This document shows, piece after piece, positions 39,401-45,711 of a stretch of 64,000 nucleotides of DNA. The first letter of the stretch is position 1; the number at the start of each line of letters is the position of its first letter. Under the pieces are notes generated by a model. It did no database searches and had not been told where the DNA came from. It was given only the letters and a program-made list of their open reading frames with translations. The translations under genes and the position numbers were made by a program. Origin of the DNA: Pseudomonas azerbaijanoccidentalis. GTDB lineage: Bacteria; Pseudomonadota; Gammaproteobacteria; Pseudomonadales; Pseudomonadaceae. The stretch covers positions 434,001 to 498,000 of the forward strand of contig NZ_JAHSTU010000001.1 of NCBI RefSeq assembly GCF_019145495.1. The letters are read 5' to 3'.

Positions 39401-41736
39401 TCGCTTTGGCCGGTGAGGTTGAAGATGTCTTGCAGCAACGTGCCGTCCACCGTGGCGGTGTTGCCCAGTTCGTCACCTTCGTTGATGTCCGAATGTGGGT
39501 CGCCCGATGGCGGTTTATAGGTTTGGCCAACGATGGCCGAATAACTGAGCACCGCCAGTACAGCGCCTTGCAGCGTGTCATCGAACGCCAGGTCACCGTT
39601 GAGCCAGCCACGAATGTTTGAAAACGCATTGCGCAACGACTGGGCAATGTCGAAAGCCATCGACGTGGTGCCATCGGCGTTGTTCACCACGGTGGTCACC
39701 AGCGTAATGGTCTGGGTCACACCGTTGATCGTCACGGTCAGGGTCGGGGTGCCGGTGAGTGCCTGGCCATCGCTGAGCTGATCGCGAATGATCAACTGGC
39801 CTTCGTTGAAGAAGTCCTTGCCGAAAGCGAAGTAGTCGGAAATCGCCAGGTTGAGGGTGTATTGCAGGGTATCGCCCGGCGTGATGCCGCTATGACCGAT
39901 GTCCGTTTGCAGCGTCGCGGTCTTGAGCAGCGTGATCGACTTGGCGACGAACTCCGTGGTGAGGCCGGTACCGCTGAAATCGATGGTGGTGTTCGGTGCA
40001 GTGAGGTCGCGTGGGTCCAGCGGAACCCATTGGCCGGAGGCCGTTGGCGCGCCGAGGGTGATGGTGACGGCGTCACCGGTGACCGGATTGATGATCGGCT
40101 GGCCATTGGCGTCCACTTCCGGCACATAGAAAGCCACGACGGTATCGGTCGCGGCCGCCAGGTTGGCGTATTCCACCGTAAACGAGTTGATGTAAACGTC
40201 GTTGGCGGCAATCAGCACGGCGATTTGGGCGGCGTTGGTCACCACCGTGCCGTCGTGCAGGGTGATCGAGGTCAGCCGGCCACCGGCACCGGGCGTGATG
40301 GCGGTGACTTGTATGTTGTCCGGCAGCGGCTGGGTGACGATGACGTTGGAGAGCGTCTGGCCGGGTGCCGGGGTGACCGTCACCGTCAATGTGCGGCCGT
40401 AATTCGGCCCGGTCGCGGTTTCACCTTCCGGCGTGCTCAGCGTCTCATTGAAGGTAATGACTGTCGGATGCACCACGAAGGCGGCGGTCCCGGCCTGAAT
40501 CAGGCTGGGATCGTTGGTCGGGTTATCCAGGGCATCGTTGCCAAACTGGAAGCCGCCGCTGGCCCGAAGGGTCAAGTCCGGGCTGCCGTCGGAAAAATTG
40601 GTGTCTGCCAGGTTGCTCAGGCTGGCGGTGATTTGAACCCCGATGACCGGCTGCTGATTGGTGACGCTGGCGAACGGCAATTCGATCACCACCAGTTTGT
40701 CGCCGGCACGCATGCCGTAGGCCGACGCGTTGATGATCAGGAAATTGCCATTGGCGTCCTTGGCCAAGGGATGAGTGGCGTTGCCGGCGGCATCGAATGT
40801 CACCGTGTGGCTGATCAGATTCTGCCCAAGATAACTGGCGGAGATGAAACCCACGCCGTCATCGCCATCCTTGCCGGTGGCGGGTATCGCCAGGTTGATA
40901 AAGGGCGCAAAACCCGTCTGCCCCGAGGTGTTGCTGAAATTTACTGTGAAATTGAAGCGATCGCCGAGCAACACATCGCTGCCTGCCGTGGGCAGGGTCA
41001 CTGTAGGTGCAGCATCAGCCAGCAGGCCGTCGAAACTGGCCATGGCCGCGCTGCTGATGGCGATGGCCTTGTCGATATCGCCGACCCGGGTCTCCAGCGC
41101 CCAGTCACCGCCGGCCGTGGTGCTGCCGGTGTCATTGCTGGAGGCCGCGACATCGGCGCCGGTCCAGCGAGCCAGTTCGGTGACCAGGGTTTTACCGGCC
41201 ACGCCGGCACCGATATCGCAGCCGTAGAGCTGGATGTCCGCGCCTTGGGTCAGGTTGTTGCGCCACTGTTCGAGGGTCTGGCCGAGTTGGTCTACGTTGT
41301 CCGAAGTAATCGTGCGATTGCCCAGGGTGAACTGCCCGGCAGCGCCGTGCGACATGACCTGAATCGAGTCTACCTTGCCCAGTTGCGCCAACGCTGCCGA
41401 AATGGCCGCCAGGCCGTCTTCACCGACATTGACCACAATGGCCGTCACGTTGCCGGGGAGTTGCGCCAGGAGCTGGTCGCGGTTTTCGATACGGCTGTCG
41501 AGCACCAATAACGTCCGGGCAGCCGATGGCGCCTGCTCGGTGGCCGCGTGGCCCTCCGTCGGGGTAGCGTGGGGGACTGCTGCATCAGCAGGCGCTGAAG
41601 CGGCCGGGTCACTTTGGTGCTGATCGGCGGCTGCGGAAGCAGCCGCTCCGTCGAACAGAATCCTCGGTTCCAGCGCAAGCGCCTGGCGCTGAGGGCGCAA
41701 ATGGGAACCGAAAGCCGCAAACCGTGACTCTTGCAT
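30409..41736 (-). CDS. Giant VCBS-repeat surface protein with LEPR-x-LF motif and DUF4347-like domain
   Basis: 3775 residues in one frame. There is no Sec signal; residues 22-30 are LEPRILFDG, the N-terminal motif of a class of very large surface proteins. Residues about 73-240 match DUF4347, with a His in VMSHGAAG (His130) and a Cys in LYGCDIGAG (Cys173). Residues about 250-1860 are Ig-like/DUF11-type beta-sandwich units; about 1862-1985 resemble an SdrD B-like domain (GVITGTLWNDT); about 1985-2120 resemble a cadherin-like unit; about 2123-3602 hold eleven VCBS-type repeats of about 134 residues with acidic NVLxNDTDVD loops that probably bind calcium. The last 170 residues have no RTX nonapeptides. 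Predicted surface adhesin or matrix protein. The four export genes follow in the same operon. GAGGG lies before the start. Confidence 0.9.
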   Translation of the reverse strand: MQESRFAAFGSHLRPQRQALALEPRILFDGAAASAAADQHQSDPAASAPADAAVPHATPTEGHAATEQAPSAARTLLVLDSRIENRDQLLAQLPGNVTAIVVNVGEDGLAAISAALAQLGKVDSIQVMSHGAAGQFTLGNRTITSDNVDQLGQTLEQWRNNLTQGADIQLYGCDIGAGVAGKTLVTELARWTGADVAASSNDTGSTTAGGDWALETRVGDIDKAIAISSAAMASFDGLLADAAPTVTLPTAGSDVLLGDRFNFTVNFSNTSGQTGFAPFINLAIPATGKDGDDGVGFISASYLGQNLISHTVTFDAAGNATHPLAKDANGNFLIINASAYGMRAGDKLVVIELPFASVTNQQPVIGVQITASLSNLADTNFSDGSPDLTLRASGGFQFGNDALDNPTNDPSLIQAGTAAFVVHPTVITFNETLSTPEGETATGPNYGRTLTVTVTPAPGQTLSNVIVTQPLPDNIQVTAITPGAGGRLTSITLHDGTVVTNAAQIAVLIAANDVYINSFTVEYANLAAATDTVVAFYVPEVDANGQPIINPVTGDAVTITLGAPTASGQWVPLDPRDLTAPNTTIDFSGTGLTTEFVAKSITLLKTATLQTDIGHSGITPGDTLQYTLNLAISDYFAFGKDFFNEGQLIIRDQLSDGQALTGTPTLTVTINGVTQTITLVTTVVNNADGTTSMAFDIAQSLRNAFSNIRGWLNGDLAFDDTLQGAVLAVLSYSAIVGQTYKPPSGDPHSDINEGDELGNTATVDGTLLQDIFNLTGQSETDNSATTSAIPTSNVDIQLVEVNNGTPPANGELRPGDEVTFELSYDLVTGDYEQFKLTAYLPLPLFNVTGVTWGSGSDVGQWQLGSGNTNAGGVVSVTSADGNAVVFDFGSFATNTTTGSRIVVRFTVRVGDQPFADQRSLDVLAQSTQQTTLTDRTLISSDVVAIVSVAEPVLNIKHGVVSGSNGTVSNTTGSWNPPGSSGVPFNGSVTDLSAVDGNIINIDGGDSLRMVTAIENTGGGGAFDVSTSITLPSGLSFVGGSLAAANLQIYRGDGTLLVLGTDYSVTGNQVTFLDAGGQATLLAGRSGTTADTSGANVVVISYDVVVSSSIEASRTLQSTATLSNYASVDSGTDFTPVDLTDLANQQVAAPVITKVFADGTLDNGDSSVTHTTGSDLVIGESMRYDIVVTLPEGTTQTLSINDLIPPGMRLDTSFNSGLGYQIITTRAGSGALGADFAGSVLISGFAGVGGALGADGVDARWTFSVSSVSADNQAGNNTFVIRLQLVANNVISNQANVLLQNNAQLTFSDPDSDTPNGNVAVDRNIGASGGLPTVTVREPTLQVTQVLTSTAGTGGYDQGDTVSFTITISNGNGGSDFNAFDISFLDNLPTQLSGVTLVGVLYQNGATNNGGVDFELVGGQLRTASGANIDIAKGGSIVLSITGVVNATAASQSNFANVAAVEWTSLDGTQSGERTGVDGTLNGGSLNDYRNLSTLVVPVAQAIEISRVGGLPDSPAPAPTTAVVEQVTVGEVIRYRVVVLVPEGNNPNYQIQITLANGLQFISPDALVNALRIAFISNGGLTSDANLIVGGTLDIDGNENSSEALPITPDLSGLAPNGVFDPSRLTVITNPDGSQVVTFNLGNVVNGNGNDDDLEGISIEFNVRVTNVASNIAGAQLGVTALEIVGGAGRAVSDTVFERIVEPSFSGLDKQIVAFNPNPAGTAGQATVQLSFTQNGGLPAFDAQVSDSFAGGSNYTLVSVTLNGTTYGPGNLPAGISFSTTGGLSVNFDQLDVGAQIQVRYQVTLPNDSIVASSNATLTWSSLPEDFTSWGGNSVGTDGAVDGERTGSTVGPNQYILRDNAGLGVITGTLWNDTSTPTTSATPDGAGLAGQTVTLTWAGADGLLDTTADNLQFTTVTDANGQYRFGVLPLGVFRIDVPAGLISYPQPLGDLRVRVDTDAGTLGQITITLGDADTQAANAGYVEQNDAPVNTLPGTQQGQEDIVLNIGGISVADVDVDRDPNVNDRTLSVILRVNSGTLFLGAAVPGVTVSGANTANLTLTGNFADINTALASLRYLGNANFNGTDTLTVISNDLGNYGDADGDGLPGTATDALIDTDTLQIILAAVNDTPVGVNDTAIAVEAGGTNNASIGIDPRGNVLANDTDVDIATNADRLNLVSVGPASGIQTAITGAVVINGQYGQLLIGSNGAYEYVVDNNNATVQALRLSGQTLTDRFDYTLSDLGGAHSGATLTVTIQGANDTPQGVDDNGVAVEAGGIADGTPGSDATGNVLANDTDVDSLANGESKTVTGIRPVAEAGTAPFTPVAGATNVTGLYGTLTINPDGTYTYVIDNSSTTVQRLSAGEQLIEFFSYRVTDAGGLDDVAQLRIVVQGANDNPVASDDAASAQAASTNGTASESNPTGNVVQFPSRPGPITQPGGNGVDQDVDAADQPSSQLLVNGVINKSEAAYNPAVDVLSGVSTGTTSANGTVVVGLYGTLRIGADGSFFYDVDSTNAAVQALAPGQTLSEFFTYRITDTKGLTDTAQLVITVHGVNDPPVAQNVIAVATEAGGIDNHTPGNNPSGDVTANDTDPDGDPLTVTLIKVGATGDPGTPIAVNLGGTVLAGLYGTLTIFPDGSYVYEVDNSNPDVQALRRSVDLLSERFTYTVSDGVGATPETDTAEIIVLIRGQNDNPIANDDSGTAIEAGGLNNNQPGQDPVGNVLDNDTDVDGGEVPSDLPDFNYGETRAVSSVRTGTEAGTGTAGILGSELRGTYGWLTLNADGSYSYRLDNTMAEVQALRAGNSLIDSFSYEVIDAAATTDRATLNISIQGRNDTPVAQNDINTAVEAGGLANATPGINPSGNVLANDSDVDGNGEVISVSGLSQGSAVGVIGSGFAGAYGTLTLGADGNYTYVVDNANAQVQALRTNVDTLTETFTYQIRDLAGAVSTATLTITIRGTNDNPLAVDDSTVAVEAGGTANGTAGVNPAGNVLTNDNDVDAGDIKIVTDIRSGTEAAGGTFTAVGVTQTFNGLYGTLTINANGTYSYVLNNNLAAVQALKVGDSLVETFTYRMRDTAGASDAAQLSIRIDGAWDAPVASNDTAVAVADDGSGNGVNPIRNVLPNDTDVDQGDTLQVTGIRFGREDAGVALSTVNANTDNTNGTVINGLYGQLIIGADGNFTYNVDSSNPTVVALGPLQLLNERFTYQVTDRGGQTDLAEIHIIVRGRNTAPIPSPDEATAVEAGGVNNTQPGIDPGGNVLDNDTDNEGDALHIIGIRTGTLADTGTVGAVGTALRGLYGDLLINADGSYTYTVDNSLAVVQALRQSGQTLNEVFSYTVVDFWGATSLAELRITVDGRNDTPNAQDDGSTALEAGGVANSTPGTDATGNVLANDTDVDSVANGESKQVLSVTSETGQSSAVGQVLIGRYGQLVLNADGSYTYRIDNSNPTVQALRTAGDTLSETFTYRMADTAGATSDARLTVVIQGANDAPVAQNDSVTASDQTPAPQATGNVLPNDGDVDANDNLQVVAVRTGAEGGSGTAGVIGQPIIGLYGTLVLNADGAFTYTIDQNNPLVLAAAGLGQVLQDVFTYTINDINGASDQAELLINLDVATPFIPAPGGNNFERDPNSQARNLLIPDPQPAIFITPVVERAAQINELSTWGVDGSNLRLAAVGELNSDSLGNGLGLVPGQFVAQAVRESRLESDLDLLWILGRQGRTSLTADGLLSDPSLFATGAADLTHGPAQTEAHHEQRPAPRGFSAQLRNAAQRLHTGNRGN
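30930..35370 (-). repeat. Eleven tandem VCBS-type repeats inside the giant gene
   Basis: Each unit is about 400 bases and encodes the order VEAGG...GNVLxNDTDVD...GLYGTLTINADGSYTYVVDNSNxxVQAL...LxExFTYxxxDxxGATDxAxLxIxIxGxND. Units are diverged at DNA level, so the array is old rather than recently expanded. The third unit (about 34150-34560) has lost the NDTDVD loop and carries a Pro/Gln-rich insertion; the eighth and eleventh lack VEAGG. Confidence 0.85.
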
Positions 41737-41780
41737 AGTGAGGCCCTCTGACTACGCGGTGAACCATTCCGTTGATACAC

Positions 41781-41965
41781 AAGCCCACTACTGGACAGAC
41801 TTAGCGTAGGAGTTTTCTTAGGGATTTCCAGAACCTGGAAGAACTTGCGGGAGAAAGGCCGAGGTTGGGTGATGGCACAGGACAAAGGCAAAAAGCCACT
41901 TTTGCGTGGGTGGATGATGGCCTCGACAAACCGATACGGGGGCTGTCCAGTAAAATGAGGGGCTT
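41781..41965. repeat. Long-spaced inverted repeat in the leader of the giant gene
   Basis: Left arm AAGCCC-AC-TACTGGACAG (41781-41798) and right arm CTGTCCAGTA-N7-GGGCTT (41943-41965) are complementary except for the spacer length. They enclose 144 bases with a smaller perfect palindrome TTCCAG-AAC-CTGGAA (41826-41840) and GCAAAA-N6-TTTTGC near 41890. Together with the hairpin at 41973 these account for most of the 318-base gap upstream of the surface protein. No coding sequence is evident in the gap. Confidence 0.6.
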
Positions 41966-41972
41966 ACTAACA

Positions 41973-41999
41973 GCCAAGGCGGACAAAGTCCGCCTTGGC
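41973..41999 (-). terminator. Strong hairpin downstream of exbD
   Basis: A perfect 12-base stem, GCCAAGGCGGAC/GTCCGCCTTGGC, with a 3-base loop lies 55 bases past the exbD stop. No T-tract follows on the minus strand, so it may be a weak or factor-assisted terminator, or an mRNA-stabilising end, separating the TonB operon from the surface-protein operon. Confidence 0.5.
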
Positions 42000-42054
42000 C
42001 AATAAATCCGGCTCGAAGAGCCTGAAGTACGTGACGTCTGCAGCGATTGATTAA

Positions 42055-42456
42055 CTACTTGGCTGTAATCACCGAAAGCTTGCTAATCCCGGCGCGCTCA
42101 ATGGACGCCATGGCGCGGGCCACTTCGCCATAATTCACACCGTTGTCAGCCTGCAATTGCACACGCACTTCGGCGTCTTTGGTCTTGGCCGCTTTAAGGT
42201 TGGTCTCCAGCAAATCCGGCTGGATCTCGTCCTTGTTGATGAACACCTTGCCCTTGTCGTCGATGCTCACCACCAGCGGATCCTTCTGTTCCACCGGCGC
42301 CACCGCTTCGGTCTTCGGCAAGTTGATCGGAATCGAGTTGGTCAGCAGCGGCGCGGTAACGATGAACACCACCAGCAGCACCAACATGACGTCCACCAGC
42401 GGCGTGACGTTGATCTCGCTGAGCACTTCATCGCTGTCTTGAGTAGAGAAGGCCAT
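42055..42456 (-). CDS. exbD: ExbD energising protein of a TonB complex
   Basis: 133 residues: short cytosolic N-terminus, one membrane helix with the essential Asp in NVTPLVDVMLVLLVVFIVTAPLL (about 15-37), and the periplasmic domain ending with GISKLSVITAK. The frame extends upstream, but GGAGG lies directly before ATG 42456, one base after the exbB stop. With ExbB it uses the proton gradient to drive TonB. Third gene of tonB-exbB-exbD. Confidence 0.92.
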   Translation of the reverse strand: MAFSTQDSDEVLSEINVTPLVDVMLVLLVVFIVTAPLLTNSIPINLPKTEAVAPVEQKDPLVVSIDDKGKVFINKDEIQPDLLETNLKAAKTKDAEVRVQLQADNGVNYGEVARAMASIERAGISKLSVITAK

Positions 42457-42457
42457 G

Positions 42458-43180
42458 TCAGGAGGCCTCCTTGACTTTGTGCCCGGCGCCGGTGGTGCCG
42501 GTTTTAACGGGTACCGCCTGCAACTGGACACGGAATGCGTGTTTCTGCGCCAGGCTGTAGAAGTCGTGGGCAAAGTCATCCAGATCGGCGGCGGTCAGTT
42601 TCAGGCGACGCAGGAAGTAGTTGTAAACCAGCACTGCCGGCACCGCGACGGCAATACCGACGCCCGTAGCGACCAGGGCTGCGCCGATCGGCCCGGCCAC
42701 GGTTTCCAGGCTCGCCGAGCCCGCCGCACTGATGCCTTTCAACGCCGACATGATCCCCCAGACCGTACCGAACAGGCCGATAAACGGCGACGTACTGCCA
42801 ATGCTGGCGAGGATCGCCAGGCCTGTTTCCAGGGAACGTCGCTCACGCACAATCTGCTGGCGCAGGGCGCGCTCGAGACGGTCCTGATGATTGATCGACT
42901 GGCTGAGGTCGTTGGCCGGGTTGTCACCGACCTGAATCGCCGCATAACCGGCCAGTGCGACGCGAGCCGCCGCCCCCGGCTGGTTGTTGGCGAACTCGGC
43001 GGCTGATTCAAGGCTGGAAGCGGCCCAGAATTGCCGGTGGAATTTGCGGTCCTGCGCCTTCAGCCGGACGAACTGCAAGCCTTTGAGCAACGCCAGGCCC
43101 CAGGTTGCAACGGAGAAGAGGATCAACAGCCAGATAACGGCATGTTCGATGGATTCAAAGGGCGATGCGATAAGGTTCAT
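42458..43180 (-). CDS. exbB: ExbB proton-channel protein of a TonB complex
   Basis: 240 residues, three membrane helices (about 15-33, 125-150 and 165-190) with the MotA/TolQ/ExbB-type sequence LASIGSTSPFIGLFGTVWGIMSAL and GPIGAALVATGVGIAVAVPAVLVYN. Start at MNLIASPF gives the normal N-terminus; the longer open frame runs into tonB. Lies 88 bases after tonB. Confidence 0.92.
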   Translation of the reverse strand: MNLIASPFESIEHAVIWLLILFSVATWGLALLKGLQFVRLKAQDRKFHRQFWAASSLESAAEFANNQPGAAARVALAGYAAIQVGDNPANDLSQSINHQDRLERALRQQIVRERRSLETGLAILASIGSTSPFIGLFGTVWGIMSALKGISAAGSASLETVAGPIGAALVATGVGIAVAVPAVLVYNYFLRRLKLTAADLDDFAHDFYSLAQKHAFRVQLQAVPVKTGTTGAGHKVKEAS

Positions 43181-43268
43181 GGTCTGTATTCTCTGATAGA
43201 GGGTGCTAAGTGGCGGTGCTCCTTTTGTGGGGTGGCCCGCTGTTGCCAGGTGTTTGGAATGCTGGTTG

Positions 43269-44078
43269 CTATTTGATCTTGAAGTCGATGGGCACGCTGA
43301 CCCAGCCGTCCAGGGCGACGTCGCCTTGTTTGGCCGGGACGAAACTCCAGCGTTTGACCGCTGCCAGTGCGGCGTCATCGAGTTGATCGCGGCCGCTGCT
43401 TTTCTGGATCTGGATTTCACCGGGTTTGCCGTTGGCCAACACATGCACCCTCAGCAACACCGTGCCTTGCCAGCCACGACGCATCGCCACTGACGGGTAT
43501 TCCGGCGCCGGGTTATGCAGGTAGCCGGCGTTAGCCGATGCCGGGGTAATCGGTTGCGGGGCAGGAGGGGCCGCAGGCGCAGGCGCGGCAACCGGTTGTG
43601 GCGGTGCAGGCGGTGCGGGTGGCTGCTCCACCGGTTTGGCCACCGGTTTCGGCGCGGGCTTGACCACCGGCTTGGGCTTGGGAATCGGTTTGGGCGGTGG
43701 TGGTTTCACGGCCAGTTCATCCTCCACTGGCGGTGGTGGTTCGACCACCGGCTGTAGAATCGGCTCGGGTGGTGGCGGGACCACCACCGGCGGTGCCGGC
43801 TGCGAGAACTCGATGGTCATCGGCGGAATCTCCGGTGGCACCACCGGCAGTGGTGGCGTCGGTGTCTGATTGACCCAGACAATCACCGCGCCATGCAGCA
43901 CCAGCGCGAAAATCCCCAGCAGGACGACTTCGCGCCGACTCAACACACGCGTGGGCGTGCTGTGCAGACGCGACAACGCCAAGGGTTCCCGGAAGAGCCG
44001 CCCAAGGTTGAGCAATTCGCCGGGCCCTGGGCTCTGGAATGCCCGCGGTAGAATGGCGGGGCTCTGGACATTGCCCAT
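43269..44078 (-). CDS. tonB: TonB energy-transducing protein
   Basis: 269 residues. A cytosolic tail of about 45 residues is unusually long; one membrane anchor follows (REVVLLGIFALVLHGAVIVWV, about 49-69), then a Pro/Lys/Val-rich spacer (about 72-185) and the C-terminal TonB domain with YPSVAMRRGWQGTVLLRVHVLANG and a final VPIDFKIK. It connects ExbBD to outer membrane receptors. Its place directly after an ABC importer and near two receptor genes suggests that it serves those receptors. Confidence 0.92.
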   Translation of the reverse strand: MGNVQSPAILPRAFQSPGPGELLNLGRLFREPLALSRLHSTPTRVLSRREVVLLGIFALVLHGAVIVWVNQTPTPPLPVVPPEIPPMTIEFSQPAPPVVVPPPPEPILQPVVEPPPPVEDELAVKPPPPKPIPKPKPVVKPAPKPVAKPVEQPPAPPAPPQPVAAPAPAAPPAPQPITPASANAGYLHNPAPEYPSVAMRRGWQGTVLLRVHVLANGKPGEIQIQKSSGRDQLDDAALAAVKRWSFVPAKQGDVALDGWVSVPIDFKIK

Positions 44079-44134
44079 TTACGTACTCCTGTAATTCTTC
44101 AGTTTTGTCACGTTTCGACGGATAACGTTGGCGC

Positions 44135-44929
44135 TCAATGCCCCACCAGTTCCTCTAGCAATTGCTCCTTGTAGCCTTGCAATACGCTTGAAGAACGGTC
44201 CCGTGGATGAGGCAAGTCGACGTTGATTTCGTGTTTGATCCGTCCCGGGTGAGCGTCCATGACAATCACTCGGTCTCCCAGGTACAACGCTTCTTCAATG
44301 TCGTGGGTGACCATGATCACCGTGCAGCGTTGCTGCACCCAGATGCGTTGCAACTCGTGCTGCAGGCGTACCCGGGTCAGCGCGTCGAGGGCGCCGAGGG
44401 GTTCGTCGAGCAACAGCACTTTGGGTTTGTTGATCAGCGCACGGGCAATCGCGGCACGTTGCGCCATGCCGCCGGACAGTTGGTGCGGGTAGGCGTTTTC
44501 GAAGCCTTCAAGGTTGACCAGGGCAATGTGCTCGGCCACCAGGCGATTCTTCTCGGCTGCGGACAACGGATGGTTTTTCAAGGCCAGGGCGATGTTCTGG
44601 CTCAGGGTCATCCACGGAAACAAGCGATGGTCCTGAAACACGATCCCGCGCTCCAGGCTGGTGGCGACGACACGTTTGCCGTCCAGCAAAATGTCGCCTT
44701 CATAATCGGCTTCCAGTCCGACGATCAGCCGCAGCAACGTTGATTTGCCGCAACCGCTGGCACCGACGATGCTGACGAACTCGCCGGGGCGAACGTCGAG
44801 GTTGATGTTGTGTAATACCGGCAGAGGATGGCCCTCGATCCGGTAAGCCTTGCTCAGGCCGCGAATGTGCAGCGCACCCGACTGCAATGGCGTGCTGTGG
44901 AGCGGGGCATGTTGGGCGATTGCGTTCAT
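44135..44929 (-). CDS. SsuB/TauB-type ABC transporter ATPase
   Basis: 264 residues. Walker A is GASGCGKST, Q-loop VFQDHRLFPWMTL, signature LSGGMAQRAAIARAL, Walker B VLLLDEPLGALD and H-switch VTHDIEEAL: the set typical of nitrate, sulfonate and taurine importers. AAAGG precedes ATG 44929; a TTG at 44944 is less likely. It energises the two permeases encoded before it. Eleven bases separate it from the permease stop. Confidence 0.88.
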   Translation of the reverse strand: MNAIAQHAPLHSTPLQSGALHIRGLSKAYRIEGHPLPVLHNINLDVRPGEFVSIVGASGCGKSTLLRLIVGLEADYEGDILLDGKRVVATSLERGIVFQDHRLFPWMTLSQNIALALKNHPLSAAEKNRLVAEHIALVNLEGFENAYPHQLSGGMAQRAAIARALINKPKVLLLDEPLGALDALTRVRLQHELQRIWVQQRCTVIMVTHDIEEALYLGDRVIVMDAHPGRIKHEINVDLPHPRDRSSSVLQGYKEQLLEELVGH

Positions 44930-44940
44930 GGAATGGCCTT

Positions 44941-45702
44941 TCAACGAGTGTTGCGCCAGCGCAGCAAATGGCGGCTAAGAAGGGTGAATAGCAGGGTCAT
45001 CAGGTAGCCACAGAGGCCGATGCACAGCACGCTGAGGACGATGACCTCCATGCGGGAGCCGGCTTCGGCGTTCATCATCAGGTTGCCCAGGCCGGCGCCG
45101 GAAGACAGAAACAACTCGCTGCCCACGGCCGTGACCCAGGCAAATGCGAGTGCGTGCAATACACCGGTGGCAATGCTTGGCAGGGCCGCCGGCAGCAGCA
45201 CATGCCGGAACCGTTGCCAACGGCTCAGGACCAGCACCTGGCCGACTTCACGGTAACGCTGCTCGACATGGCTGAAGCCTTGATACGTGTTGAGGACCAT
45301 CGGATAAAACGCCGCCAGGCTCACGATCAGCACCTTGGAGAACTCACCGTTGCCGAACCACATGGCGATCAGCGGAATCCAGCCGAGCATCGGCACCTGG
45401 CGGATTGAATGGAACAGTGGCCCTATCAACCGATTGGCCACGGCTGATAGCGCCATCAACACGCCCAGCAACACGCCGAAGAAGATGCCCAGCGCCAGGC
45501 CGGTGCTGGTGCGGGCCAGACTGGCCAACAGATTCACCAGCAGCTCGCCGTTGGCCAGCAATTCAATCAACGCCGAGCCAATCGCCGACAACGGCACAAA
45601 TGCGTAAGCCCCGGCGGCGCCCTGGCGTGACAGATATTCCCAGGCGGCGATCAACAACAGTGGCAACAGCAAGCCGCGGGAATTGGCAAATAGTCGAGAC
45701 AT
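44941..45702 (-). CDS. SsuC-type ABC permease, copy 2
   Basis: 253 residues, six membrane helices, with HSIRQVPMLGWIPLIAMWFGNGEFSKVLIVSLAAFYPMVLNTYQG, the hallmark of sulfonate/nitrate/taurine permeases, and the EAA-like loop REVGQVLVLSRWQRFRHVLLPAALPSI. It is a diverged paralogue of the next permease upstream; two different permeases with one ATPase suggest a heterodimeric channel. Confidence 0.88.
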   Translation of the reverse strand: MSRLFANSRGLLLPLLLIAAWEYLSRQGAAGAYAFVPLSAIGSALIELLANGELLVNLLASLARTSTGLALGIFFGVLLGVLMALSAVANRLIGPLFHSIRQVPMLGWIPLIAMWFGNGEFSKVLIVSLAAFYPMVLNTYQGFSHVEQRYREVGQVLVLSRWQRFRHVLLPAALPSIATGVLHALAFAWVTAVGSELFLSSGAGLGNLMMNAEAGSRMEVIVLSVLCIGLCGYLMTLLFTLLSRHLLRWRNTR

Positions 45703-45711
45703 CAGCGGCTC

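Noticed and set aside
35380..39621. A 1413-codon plus-strand open frame antisense to the giant gene, with others at 30193-31698 and 39862-41511
   Set aside because: These are mirror frames of a high-GC repetitive gene. The translations are rich in Val, Gly, Arg and His, with no domain, signal or ribosome site, and the minus-strand frame has clear domains over the whole length.
24622..41736. Ordinary RTX/LapA-type type I secretion locus
   Set aside because: No ABC ATPase gene, no RTX nonapeptides and no LapD/LapG-like genes; the adaptor set is different.
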